Both the position numbers and the translations under genes were made by a program. From Flavobacteriaceae bacterium (GTDB lineage Bacteria > Bacteroidota > Bacteroidia > Flavobacteriales > Flavobacteriaceae): DNA of 49,013 bases. The first letter of the stretch is position 1, and each line of letters starts with the position of its first letter. Below are positions 8,003 to 16,438 of the stretch, piece after piece. The stretch is from contig JANQMD010000016.1 of NCBI GenBank assembly GCA_028280265.1, forward strand, positions 1 through 49,013, given 5' to 3'. The notes under the pieces were generated by a model. It ran no database searches, was not told the origin of the DNA, and saw only the letters and a list, made by a program, of their open reading frames with translations.

Positions 8003-8142
8003 GTTATCTCTCCGTTAGATCCTGAAATGAATTCAGGACTTAGGGTAGAATTTAGCACCTTCTCAGATTCTGTTTTTAAGACAGAATTGCCAAGGGTTGC
8101 TAAGGTTTCTCAGGGTCCAATCCCTCCACCTTTCTTGATAAC
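8003..8142 (-). ncRNA. SAM-I (S-box) riboswitch upstream of metH
   Basis: The minus strand shows the S-box core in order: GTTATCAAGAAAGGTGGAGG, CTGAGAAACCTTAGCAACC, AAGGTGCTAAATTCTACC, and a closing GATAAC that pairs with the opening GTTATC as P1. The conserved purine-rich and GCAACC/GGTGCTAAATTC segments bind S-adenosylmethionine in this family. It lies about 50 nt upstream of the split metH genes. No T-tract terminator follows; the downstream hairpin at 7951-7982 suggests control of translation. High SAM is expected to repress metH and metF. Confidence 0.93.
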
Positions 8143-8309
8143 ATTATAAATTAATGAACTATAGTACAAAGAAACGCATTATTTTCTATTCTACATAGTT
8201 TTCCTATGAGATTTACTGACACCATTAAAGAAATGTAATATCCCACGGCTTGCCTTTAAATTAAAAAAGTAGTTCTTATAAATACCTCGTGTACTTACAT
8301 CGAGTTAGT

Positions 8310-9200
8310 TTACTCTTCGAAAAGATTTGAAGACAAATAGCGATCTCCTCGATCGCAGACAATAGAAACCACAACTCCTTTGTCAATTCTTTCAGCTACT
8401 TGCAATGCTGCATGCAACGCTCCTCCGCTACTCATTCCTGCAAAGATTCCTTCCTCCCTTGCTAGTTTTCGTGTCATTTCCCTTGCCTGATCTTCTGTAA
8501 CTTCAATGATTTCGTCTACTTTTTTTGACTTAAAAATAGCTGGCATATACTCTGATGTCCACTTTCGAATCCCTGGAATTTTCGAATTTGAATCAGGTTG
8601 TACTCCTACAATGGTTACGTCTTTGTTTTGCTCTTTCAAATAATCTGAAACTCCCATAATGGTTCCTGTGGTTCCCATAGATGATACAAAATGAGTCACT
8701 TCTCCTTCGGTATCTCTCCATATTTCTGGTCCCGTTGTTTTATAGTGTGCATTGGAGTTATCGAGGTTGTCAAATTGATTCAATCTGAAATATCCTTTTT
8801 TGTATTTCAACTCTAAAGCAAGATCTCTAGATCCTTCCATTCCTAATTCTTTGGGAGTGAGAATCACTTCAGCCCCATAAGATCTCATGGTTTTGATTCT
8901 TTCTTCTGTGGAGTTTTCTGGTAATATTAAGATCATATTTACTCCTAAAACCTTGGCCATTAAAGCTAGTGCAATCCCAGTATTTCCACTTGTAGCTTCA
9001 ACTAAAGTATCTCCTTTTTTGATATTTCTTCTTTTGATTGCTTCAGAAATCATGTTATAGGCAGCCCTATCTTTTACACTTCCTCCCGGGTTGTTTCCTT
9101 CTAACTTTAATAGTAGTTTTACTCCTTCTTTGTTGAAGATATTTTGTACCTCAATCAATGGGGTGTTTCCAACAAAATCTATAATACTTTTCGTCTTCAT
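8310..9200 (-). CDS. cysM: Cysteine synthase B (O-acetylserine sulfhydrylase)
   Basis: The 296-residue PLP enzyme makes cysteine from O-acetylserine and sulfide (or thiosulfate in some CysM proteins). The PLP lysine is in NNPGGSVKDRAA (about residue 43), the substrate loop TSGNTG follows, and MSSGGAL is the phosphate-binding region. The C-terminal CDRGDRYLSS is typical of CysM rather than CysK. It is the last gene of the sulfate assimilation operon and overlaps cysE by 4 bp. A weak hairpin (CTCG.TGTA..TACA.CGAG, 8286-8304) just after the stop may help end the transcript before the metH riboswitch. Confidence 0.94.
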   Translation of the reverse strand: MKTKSIIDFVGNTPLIEVQNIFNKEGVKLLLKLEGNNPGGSVKDRAAYNMISEAIKRRNIKKGDTLVEATSGNTGIALALMAKVLGVNMILILPENSTEERIKTMRSYGAEVILTPKELGMEGSRDLALELKYKKGYFRLNQFDNLDNSNAHYKTTGPEIWRDTEGEVTHFVSSMGTTGTIMGVSDYLKEQNKDVTIVGVQPDSNSKIPGIRKWTSEYMPAIFKSKKVDEIIEVTEDQAREMTRKLAREEGIFAGMSSGGALHAALQVAERIDKGVVVSIVCDRGDRYLSSNLFEE

Positions 9201-9934
9201 CTGTTCCTTGTTAATACTTTATTTCCAGATTCATTTATAATTAAAGAGCCCTCCTGTACCGATTCGGTAATACTCACATTAGCTCCAATGATGCTATTCT
9301 TACCAATTGTGACATTACCCCCCAATACAGTTGCATTTGCATATAGGGTAACATTGTCTTCAATTGTAGGGTGTCGTTTTACATCTGCTAAGCTCTTTTT
9401 CACTTGGATTCCCCCCAGTGTTACTCCTTGGTATATTTTTACATGATTTTTAATGACTGTGGTTTCTCCAATCACAATTCCAGTGGCATGATCTATAAAA
9501 AATGATGCGCCTATTTTTGCTCCAGGGTGAATATCAGTTCCTGTAAGTCCATGTGCATATTCACTCATCATTCTTGGCAATGTTGTCACTCTCAATTTAT
9601 ACAGTTCGTGAGTCAACCGATACACGGCTATTGCATGAAATCCTGGATAGGCTAAATAAATTTCTTCCAAACTTTTTGCGGCTGGATCATACCTCTCAAA
9701 GGCTATGGCATCTAAGTCTAATTTCTGACGAATTTCCTTAAATGTTCCTTGGTACACTCCCCAAAGTTCTTCTCTATTTTCTATCGCCAGAGTTTCAGTG
9801 ATTTCAATAAAAAGTTGCTCGATGCGACTTTTATTTTGTTCACAATAATCTTCATCAAATAGTGCATAGAAAAGTTTCTTTGTAAACTCTTCTACGGAAT
9901 CTTTTAATGCTATTTTATAGTTGGCAAAGCTCAT
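9197..9934 (-). CDS. cysE: Serine O-acetyltransferase
   Basis: The 245-residue protein acetylates serine with acetyl-CoA to give O-acetylserine, the substrate of the downstream CysM. The C-terminal half is a left-handed beta-helix of hexapeptide repeats. The catalytic region TDIHPGAKIGASFFIDH is followed by GIVIGETTVI and VTLGG. The N-terminal alpha-helical domain of about 120 residues is longer than in minimal transferases and resembles the EpsC-like type. The 4-bp overlap with cysM implies coupled synthesis, and the preceding ferredoxin gene ends three bases before its start codon. Confidence 0.95.
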   Translation of the reverse strand: MSFANYKIALKDSVEEFTKKLFYALFDEDYCEQNKSRIEQLFIEITETLAIENREELWGVYQGTFKEIRQKLDLDAIAFERYDPAAKSLEEIYLAYPGFHAIAVYRLTHELYKLRVTTLPRMMSEYAHGLTGTDIHPGAKIGASFFIDHATGIVIGETTVIKNHVKIYQGVTLGGIQVKKSLADVKRHPTIEDNVTLYANATVLGGNVTIGKNSIIGANVSITESVQEGSLIINESGNKVLTRNR

Positions 9935-9937
9935 TTC

Positions 9938-10264
9938 TTAGGATTCTGGAGCTAGTTCAATTTCTAATCCGTTTAGTTCTTTTTTAATGGGGATTTGACA
10001 TCCTAATCGACTGTTATCCTCTACATAAAATGCTTCGGACAACATCAGGTCTTCATCATCCGTCATCTCAGGCAATTCGTGTTCCGAGTTCACATAACAT
10101 TGACAGGAAGCGCACATAGCCATTCCTCCACAAATTCCAATAGTTCCTTCTGGAGCAAGTTCATAAGAGCGAATTACCTCCATCAGATTCATTGCCATGT
10201 CTGTAGGAGCCAAAACTTCGTGCAAAACACCTTCTCTGTCTGTTATTTTTAATGTGATGTCCAT
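9938..10264 (-). CDS. [2Fe-2S] ferredoxin
   Basis: The 108-residue protein is an adrenodoxin/ISC-type [2Fe-2S] ferredoxin. The ligands are visible as C(x5)C(x2)C in ICGGMAMCASCQC, with a distant fourth cysteine in SRLGCQIP. Acidic residues dominate, as expected of an electron carrier. It sits between a ferredoxin-NADP reductase gene and cysE inside the sulfate operon. I infer that it shuttles electrons from NADPH to the sulfite reductase, which has no flavoprotein (CysJ) partner here. Confidence 0.9.
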   Translation of the reverse strand: MDITLKITDREGVLHEVLAPTDMAMNLMEVIRSYELAPEGTIGICGGMAMCASCQCYVNSEHELPEMTDDEDLMLSEAFYVEDNSRLGCQIPIKKELNGLEIELAPES

Positions 10265-10336
10265 CTTTTCCTTGGTCTATTTATTTTATACTTCTTACGT
10301 GCTTAACAATTATTCGTTTTCTGTTAATTTTTGATG

Positions 10337-10399
10337 CTTCGACAAGCTCAGCATGACACTCAACACCCAACAACTTTTACACTGAGCGTAGTCGAAGTG
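10337..10399. repeat. Inverted pair of TTCGACAAGCTCAG repeats
   Basis: CTTCGACAAGCTCAG (from 10337) and CTGAGCGTAGTCGAAG (10382-10397) face each other across about 30 bp in the ferredoxin/reductase spacer. This is the second dispersed repeat family of the window. Confidence 0.75.
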
Positions 10400-10413
10400 A
10401 ACAACTAACAAAC

Positions 10414-11466
10414 CTAACTAATCGCTTTTACCACTGCTTTAGGTGCTTGCTTTTTGGTTCCGTCAAACCCTTCTACACCACCGACAGTTGTGTATTTCAT
10501 CACATACTTTTTATCTGGATGAATTCTCTTGTAAGCACTTTGGCACATTAGTGTTGCTTCGTGAAATCCACAAAGGATTAGCTTTAATTTTCCTGGATAC
10601 GTGTTCACATCTCCAATGGCATAAATCCCAGGAATGTTGGTACTATAATCATAGGTATCTACTTTGATTGCATTTTTCTCGATCTCCAATCCCCAATTTC
10701 CAATGGGACCTAGTTTTGGAGACAATCCAAATAATGGAATGAAATGATCGGTATCTAAAATGAATCCATCTTCACCTTTCTTTTCAATTGCTACACCTGA
10801 TAGTTTCTCATTGCCAATCAAACCTTTTACTTCTGCTGGCGTTATCAAATTGATCTTCCCTAGGTTCTTCAGTTCTTGTACTTTTTCTACAGAATCTAAG
10901 GCTCCACGAAACTCATTTCTTCGATGTACTAAGGTTACTTCAGATGCAACATCTGTCAAGAAAATAGACCAATCCAAGGCGGAGTCTCCTCCTCCAGCGA
11001 TCACTACTTTTTTATCTCTGTAGATTTCAGGGTCTCGAATGATGTATTCTACTCCACTGTCTTCAAACTTCTCCAGGTTGGAAAGCAAAGGCTTTCTTGG
11101 CTCAAAACTTCCCAAACCTCCTGCAATAGCAACTACAGGAGCTTGATGTTGAGTTCCTTTATTTGTGGTAACAATAAAAGTTCCATCATCTTGCTTTTCA
11201 ATGGTATCGGCTCTTTCTCCCAAGGTAAACCCAGGTTCGAATTGTTTGATCTGTTCCATTAATTTACCCGTAAGATCGCCCGCTAAAATTTCTGGATAAG
11301 CCGGAATATCATAAATAGGTTTCTTCGGGTAAATCTCTGAACATTGTCCTCCTGGTTGTGGCAAGGCATCAATGAGGTGACATCTTAATTTCAATAATCC
11401 GGCTTCAAAAACCGTGAATAATCCCGTAGGTCCCGCTCCAATGATTAATATATCTGTTTGTATCAT
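10414..11466 (-). CDS. Ferredoxin-NADP reductase, thioredoxin-reductase-like type
   Basis: The 350-residue flavoprotein belongs to the YumC-like class of ferredoxin-NAD(P)+ reductases. It has an N-terminal FAD motif GAGPTGLFTVFEAG, QPGGQCSEIYP, a central NAD(P) motif VIAGGGDSALDW, and a C-terminal IYAIGDVNTYPGK that contacts FAD. The CxxC redox centre of true thioredoxin reductases is absent. Next to a ferredoxin and within the sulfite-reductase operon, it probably feeds NADPH electrons through ferredoxin to CysI. The assignment to this specific role is inference; the family is clear. Confidence 0.88.
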   Translation of the reverse strand: MIQTDILIIGAGPTGLFTVFEAGLLKLRCHLIDALPQPGGQCSEIYPKKPIYDIPAYPEILAGDLTGKLMEQIKQFEPGFTLGERADTIEKQDDGTFIVTTNKGTQHQAPVVAIAGGLGSFEPRKPLLSNLEKFEDSGVEYIIRDPEIYRDKKVVIAGGGDSALDWSIFLTDVASEVTLVHRRNEFRGALDSVEKVQELKNLGKINLITPAEVKGLIGNEKLSGVAIEKKGEDGFILDTDHFIPLFGLSPKLGPIGNWGLEIEKNAIKVDTYDYSTNIPGIYAIGDVNTYPGKLKLILCGFHEATLMCQSAYKRIHPDKKYVMKYTTVGGVEGFDGTKKQAPKAVVKAIS

Positions 11467-11516
11467 TTTTCTGTTATCCCTGCTCTTGCAGTAATTTCGT
11501 TTATTCGTTTATATTT

Positions 11517-11594
11517 TGTCATTACGAGAAGTGAAACGACGAAGTAATCTTTTAAATGAGATTGCTTCTAACGCTAAAGCGTGATCGCAATGAC
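11517..11594. repeat. Composite inverted repeat, TGTCATTNCGA family
   Basis: The 78-bp element runs TGTCATTACGA...CGAAGTAATCT, spacer, GAGATTGCTTC...TCGCAATGAC. The same arm order occurs in the element beside the GIY-YIG gene. The inner CGCTAAAGCG hairpin matches TTTAGCG of the 2591 copy. It lies between two genes of the sulfate operon. Confidence 0.85.
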
Positions 11595-11600
11595 GTTTTC

Positions 11601-12173
11601 TTAATTAATTAGCGTTTCTGTTAACTTATTTAATTGATCTACTTTCTTTTCAAAATTTCCTTTAATAGTTTTCCTAAACTTGTTAAGGTTCTCTACGAGC
11701 TGATTAATATCCTCTGGAATCACTTCTTCAAAAAACTGTCGCAATCTCTTAGCGGTTGTAGGCGATTTTCCATTGGTAGAAATGGCAATTTTCACATTAC
11801 CCTTGGTGACAATTCCTCCCAAATAGAAATCGCAATATTGAGGCGTATCAGCCACATTTACCAAGGTATTTTGTGCTTTGCAGTCTTGATATACTTGAAT
11901 GTTGACTTCTGTTTTATCGGTTGTTGCAATCACCAAATCTTTTCCTTGTAAATCATTGATATGATAGGCTTCTTCTACTAAATCTACTCGGTGTTTTTTT
12001 GCAAGTTCCCTTACCTCTTTTCGAATTTCAGGTGCCACTAACTCCACTTGTGCATTAGGGCTTGATTTTAATAAAAAAGTCAATTTTTCAAAAGCAACAT
12101 TTCCGCCACCTACGATCAACACTTGCAGTTGATGTACTTTTACAAAAATCGGATAGAGCTCATTTCTTTCCAT
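11601..12173 (-). CDS. Precorrin-2 dehydrogenase / sirohydrochlorin ferrochelatase domain
   Basis: The protein (190 residues from the ATG at 12171-12173) matches the N-terminal half of CysG and yeast Met8. It oxidises precorrin-2 with NAD+ and inserts Fe2+ to make siroheme. The Rossmann motif VLIVGGGNVAFEKL is near residue 20, and the NGKSPTTAKRLRQ stretch is typical of the family. A longer open frame exists upstream, but the ATG two bases after the cobA stop is the natural start. With the adjacent CobA it supplies the siroheme cofactor of CysI, splitting the CysG activities over two genes. Confidence 0.93.
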   Translation of the reverse strand: MERNELYPIFVKVHQLQVLIVGGGNVAFEKLTFLLKSSPNAQVELVAPEIRKEVRELAKKHRVDLVEEAYHINDLQGKDLVIATTDKTEVNIQVYQDCKAQNTLVNVADTPQYCDFYLGGIVTKGNVKIAISTNGKSPTTAKRLRQFFEEVIPEDINQLVENLNKFRKTIKGNFEKKVDQLNKLTETLIN

Positions 12174-12175
12174 AA

Positions 12176-12961
12176 CTAAGCGATTCTTGTTCTTTGTTGA
12201 AATTCTTGACTCACGGTTAGCTCTTCGTAAAAGCTTCTCAATTGACAACTCTGTTTCACTACTTCTCCAACAATGATGATAGCTGGCGATGAAAGTTCTT
12301 TTATCTCTACTTGCTCTTCAATGGTACTAATAACTCCTATACCTAGCTTCTCATTTTTCAAGGTTCCATTCTGGATGATGGCAATAGGAGTATCTCCTTT
12401 TCCTTCTCGCTGAAACAATCGAACAATTTCTGGGAGCTTGCTCATTCCCATCAATATTACCACGGTTGCAGATGACTGCGCTGCCAACTCAACATCTTTT
12501 GCCAGTTTTCTTTCCGAATCTGTTCCTGTCAATACCCAAAAACTTCTGGCGATATTACGTTGCGTCACTGCAATTCCTAATTTACTAGGAACTGCTACTG
12601 CTGAAGTGATTCCTGCAATCACTTCAGCAGGAATTCCAAAATTATCAGCATATTCAATCTCTTCAGATCCTCTTCCAAATACAAAGGGGTCTCCACCTTT
12701 CAATCGGACTACATGTCCATAATTGAAGGCGTTCTCAACAATCAGCTCATTGATCCGTTCTTGTGAATATCGTTTGTATCCTTTTCGTTTACCCACAAAA
12801 ATTTTCTTTGCATTGGGAGCATACTTTAAGAGATCATCATTTACCAATGCATCATACATCACCACATCTGCTTTTGACAGGGTTTTGACTCCTTTCACTG
12901 TGATCAAATCAGGATCTCCTGGACCTGCTCCAACCAGACTTAACTTCGGTTTAACTTGCAT
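12176..12961 (-). CDS. cobA: Uroporphyrinogen-III C-methyltransferase
   Basis: The 261-residue SUMT uses two SAM molecules to convert uroporphyrinogen III into precorrin-2. The motifs are VGAGPGDPDLIT at the N-terminus, VVRLKGGDPFVFGRG around residues 83-97, and GITSAVAVPSKLGIAVTQR. It overlaps the end of cysI by 11 bp and is followed two bases later by the siroheme synthase domain gene. The context shows that its product is destined for siroheme in sulfite reductase rather than for cobalamin. Confidence 0.96.
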   Translation of the reverse strand: MQVKPKLSLVGAGPGDPDLITVKGVKTLSKADVVMYDALVNDDLLKYAPNAKKIFVGKRKGYKRYSQERINELIVENAFNYGHVVRLKGGDPFVFGRGSEEIEYADNFGIPAEVIAGITSAVAVPSKLGIAVTQRNIARSFWVLTGTDSERKLAKDVELAAQSSATVVILMGMSKLPEIVRLFQREGKGDTPIAIIQNGTLKNEKLGIGVISTIEEQVEIKELSSPAIIIVGEVVKQSCQLRSFYEELTVSQEFQQRTRIA

Positions 12962-15059
12962 GACTTAACTGTTTTAATCGGAATGCATCTGCCAACTGAT
13001 AAAATTCTTTGGCTCTTTGCAAATAGCTAGTTGCAAATGCTTCTGATGGTTCATTTTCTTTTATTTCATAGACCAATGCTGCGAATGAGCTTGGCAATTC
13101 CAACAATCCTTTTGACACAAAATGTTCGTCAAAATTCTTGATAATCACACTCTGTGTGTTATTCTTCAACTGTTCAGTGGTTAACAACGCTTTTGCGGTA
13201 TTGATCAAGGCAGTGTAAGAATGATAAATACTATCGGCCCATTTTCCTTCTTGCAAAGCTTCAGAGGCATTGTTTAGTTTTTCTTCGCTTTCAAAAAGTA
13301 GTGTTGCCACCAAGTCGATGACTACTCCTGCACATTCACCAATTCCGATGGCTTTTACATATTTTTTCGTGTGTCCCCAATCCACAAAATCGTCTTCTGT
13401 TAGATTTGTCGTATCTGATAAATGTTTTAACAGGTCGTAGAAATATGCCTTACCATTTCGATCGTAATAGGACAAGAAGTCTTCTGAGTTTACTCTGTTT
13501 TGCTGAAAGTCATTCAACAATAATCGTAAAGTTTGTGGTCCTCTTTTGCTTGGGACCTTTAATACTTTATCTGCAAATCTCCCTTGTCCGTTTCCTAAGA
13601 CTCCTCCACCTAATAACACTTGCAATGCTGGGGCAATCAATGCTTCCGACTTTACGGTCATTCCTTGAAATCCAATATGAGCCATATTGTGTTGTCCACA
13701 GGCATTCATACATCCACTGATCTTGATGGTGATATCTTTGTTGTTGATGTATTCAGGATATTCCGCATGTAAAACTTTTTCCAATTCTGCGGCTATTCCT
13801 GTACTACTTGAAATTCCTAAATTACAGGTATCAGTACCTGGACAAGCAGTAATATCCAAGGTACTATTGTAACCGACCTGAGCAAATCCTAGTTTCTTTA
13901 ACGTAACATAGAAGAATGGTAAAAACTCTTCTCTGACATGTCTGATTAAAATATTTTGACGCAAGGTAAACCTCAGTTCATTGGCTGCATATTTCTTTAT
14001 GAGATTGGCTAACAAACGAGCTTTATCTGTGTAAAAATCACCTAAATGCACTTTGATACCAACCGCAAATAACCCTTCTTGCTTTTGAGTGAACACATTG
14101 GTTTCTTTCCACAATTCGAAATCTTCTTGATTGTCAATTATAACTTGAGGAGCTTGATTTTCTTCAAAAACTATTGGCTTTTCAAAGTCAGCTGCATCAA
14201 TTGAATATGATTGATATGCCAAGGCTTTTTTCTCTTCTTCAACCAAGGTTAAAAAACCTTCTAAACCAAGATCTTTGACTAAGAATTTCAATCGGGCTTT
14301 GGCTCTTTTTGCTCGTTCACCATGACGATCGAAGATTCGTAATACGCCTTCAATCGTTGGAATCAATTTATCTTCTGGTAAGAATTCATACATCACGTCG
14401 GCATGACGTGGTTGTGATCCTAATCCACCTGCTAATAACACCTTAAATCCGCGAACAGCTTCCCCGTTGTCTTCTTTAATCTTTGCAATAAAACCCAAGT
14501 CGTGCATATAACTCAATGCTGTGTCTTCGTCTGTAGCCGAGAAAGAGATTTTGAATTTTCTTCCCATTTCCTGACAAATTGGATTTCTTAAAAAGAATTG
14601 AAATGTGGCATGTGCATAAGGCGTTGCATCAAAAGGCTCCTTGGGATCAATACCAGCAGTTTCTGAAGCTGTTACATTACGCACAGCATTTCCACAGGCC
14701 TCTCTTAGTGTGATATCGTCCTTTTCTAGTTGTGCCCATAATTCTGGCGTTCTATCCAAACTCACATGGTGAATCTGGATATCCTGACGTGTGGTGATGT
14801 GCAAACGCCCTCTGGAATATTCATCAGAAACATCTGCAATACGATGCAATTGTTCGCTGGTCACTTTCCCATAAGGCAGTTTGATGCGAATCATCTGAAC
14901 TCCCAATTGGCGTTGTCCATAAACTCCCCGCGCCAAACGAAGGCTTCTGAATCGTTCTTCGTCTATTTTCCCTTCCTGAAATAATCTAATTTTTCTTTCC
15001 AATTCCAGAATATCTTTTTCCACAACTGGATTTTCTATTTCTGTTCTAAAACTTTGCAT
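12951..15059 (-). CDS. cysI: Siroheme sulfite reductase with HEPN-like C-terminal domain
   Basis: The 702-residue protein reduces sulfite to sulfide. The first ~560 residues form the duplicated nitrite/sulfite reductase fold: DVSDEYSRGRLHITTRQDIQ near residue 80, then the siroheme/[4Fe-4S] cysteines in TACPGTDTC and SGCMNACGQHN. The last ~140 residues are unrelated to classical CysI. They are helical, with SIYHSYTALINTAKALL resembling a HEPN domain. The lack of a CysJ gene and the presence of ferredoxin plus reductase suggest a ferredoxin-dependent enzyme. A nitrite reductase is less likely given the cys context. The role of the extension is unknown. Confidence 0.92.
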   Translation of the reverse strand: MQSFRTEIENPVVEKDILELERKIRLFQEGKIDEERFRSLRLARGVYGQRQLGVQMIRIKLPYGKVTSEQLHRIADVSDEYSRGRLHITTRQDIQIHHVSLDRTPELWAQLEKDDITLREACGNAVRNVTASETAGIDPKEPFDATPYAHATFQFFLRNPICQEMGRKFKISFSATDEDTALSYMHDLGFIAKIKEDNGEAVRGFKVLLAGGLGSQPRHADVMYEFLPEDKLIPTIEGVLRIFDRHGERAKRAKARLKFLVKDLGLEGFLTLVEEEKKALAYQSYSIDAADFEKPIVFEENQAPQVIIDNQEDFELWKETNVFTQKQEGLFAVGIKVHLGDFYTDKARLLANLIKKYAANELRFTLRQNILIRHVREEFLPFFYVTLKKLGFAQVGYNSTLDITACPGTDTCNLGISSSTGIAAELEKVLHAEYPEYINNKDITIKISGCMNACGQHNMAHIGFQGMTVKSEALIAPALQVLLGGGVLGNGQGRFADKVLKVPSKRGPQTLRLLLNDFQQNRVNSEDFLSYYDRNGKAYFYDLLKHLSDTTNLTEDDFVDWGHTKKYVKAIGIGECAGVVIDLVATLLFESEEKLNNASEALQEGKWADSIYHSYTALINTAKALLTTEQLKNNTQSVIIKNFDEHFVSKGLLELPSSFAALVYEIKENEPSEAFATSYLQRAKEFYQLADAFRLKQLSHAS

Positions 15060-15076
15060 TTCTTTTTGTTTTTGAG

Positions 15077-16324
15077 CTAGCCGATAAATCCAACTCCAGC
15101 TGTATTATTTGTTTGAGAATCGATTAAAATGAACGATCCGTTTGCTTTATTTTCTTCATAGCTATCAAAGAAGATTGGTTTGCTTAACTTTAATTCAACT
15201 TCACCAATTTCATTTAATGCTAATTGCGATGGACTTAGTTCTTTTCCTGAAAAATCGGTACGTACCACGGAAGAAATTTCTGTAATCTTCGCTTGTACAT
15301 CATTGACTCCATGCTTTAAATAATACCTCGATGATGATGTCAGTGGCTTTTTATCCATCCAACAAACAGTCGCTTTTACTTGTTTTGCAATCTGTGGTTC
15401 TTCATTCGTTTTTACCAACATATCTCCACGACTTACATTTACATCATCTTGTAGTTCAATCGTTACAGAACTTCCTCTTTTTGCAGTTTGATATTCTTGA
15501 TTGAAAAAATGAATTTTCTTTACTGTTGATTTTGTAGCTGATGGCAATACCAAGATTTCATCGCCTACTTCTAAATCACCTCCATAAACCTTTCCTGCAT
15601 ATCCTCTAAAATCATGGAAATCATCTGTTTTTGGACGAATCACCGTTTGTACTGGGAAACGAGTAGAAGATTCTTCTTGTACATCTTCTAATTTTAAATC
15701 CTCTAAATGATTTAATAAGGTTTCTCCTTTGTACCAAGGCATGTTTTCAGATGCCTGAACTACATTGTCTCCTTTTAATGCTGACAATGGAATGAATGTG
15801 ATGTTTTGATTTTGGTATTCGCTTTTAGAGGCTAGATACTCAATCTCCCGTTTAATTTGATTGAATTTTTCTTCAGAATAGTCGACCAAATCCATTTTAT
15901 TCACAGCGATTACTACGTCTTTGATTCGCAATAAATTATTGATAAAAAAATGACGATAGGTTTGTTCTACAACACCATTTCTAGCGTCTACCAAAACAAT
16001 CGATGCTTGAGCAGTGGATGCTCCAGTAACCATATTTCTAGTATATTCAATATGTCCTGGAGTATCCGCTATAATAAAGCTCGTATTTAAAGTCGAAAAA
16101 TAAATGTGTGCGACATCAATGGTAATTCCTTGTTCTCTTTCTGCAACTAAACCATCTGTTGCTAAAGAAAAGTCTAAGTAATCAAAACCTCTTTGTTTGC
16201 TCTTCTCTTCAATAGCCTGTAATTTATCTTCGGTTAAGGAATGTGTATCATATAAAAGGCGTCCAATCAATGTGCTCTTTCCATCATCTACACTTCCTGC
16301 TGTTGCTATTTTAGTTACTTTCAT
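15077..16324 (-). CDS. cysN: Sulfate adenylyltransferase, GTPase subunit
   Basis: The 415-residue protein is the EF-Tu-like GTPase subunit of ATP sulfurylase, which makes APS from ATP and sulfate together with CysD. The motifs are P-loop GSVDDGKST, the switch region EREQGITIDVAH, DTPGH and NKMD. Domains II and III follow to the C-terminus. There is no fused APS kinase (CysC) domain, unlike the NodQ type. It lies between cysD and cysI in the sulfate operon. Confidence 0.96.
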   Translation of the reverse strand: MKVTKIATAGSVDDGKSTLIGRLLYDTHSLTEDKLQAIEEKSKQRGFDYLDFSLATDGLVAEREQGITIDVAHIYFSTLNTSFIIADTPGHIEYTRNMVTGASTAQASIVLVDARNGVVEQTYRHFFINNLLRIKDVVIAVNKMDLVDYSEEKFNQIKREIEYLASKSEYQNQNITFIPLSALKGDNVVQASENMPWYKGETLLNHLEDLKLEDVQEESSTRFPVQTVIRPKTDDFHDFRGYAGKVYGGDLEVGDEILVLPSATKSTVKKIHFFNQEYQTAKRGSSVTIELQDDVNVSRGDMLVKTNEEPQIAKQVKATVCWMDKKPLTSSSRYYLKHGVNDVQAKITEISSVVRTDFSGKELSPSQLALNEIGEVELKLSKPIFFDSYEENKANGSFILIDSQTNNTAGVGFIG

Positions 16325-16395
16325 TTTTTCTAGTTCTTAGTGCTTAGTTTTTAGTACTTTGGAGTTAGTGTTTAGTTCTTTCTTACAACTTCTCA

Positions 16396-16411
16396 CCTGC
16401 CTGCCGCAGGC
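16396..16411. repeat. CCTGCC/GCAGGC palindrome
   Basis: The core GCCTGC-C-GCAGGC is a perfect inverted repeat within the cysN-cysD spacer. It is a relative of the CCTGCC palindromes at 864-880 and 41204-41224. The surrounding spacer (16325-16390) is rich in TTAGTTTTTAGT-like near-repeats. Confidence 0.55.
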
Positions 16412-16438
16412 ATGGCTTCTAACATCTAACTTCCTACT

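Noticed and set aside
12174..12248. N-terminal extension of the siroheme synthase domain gene
   Set aside because: It lies in another frame over the end of cobA. The family start MERNELYP follows the cobA stop by two bases.
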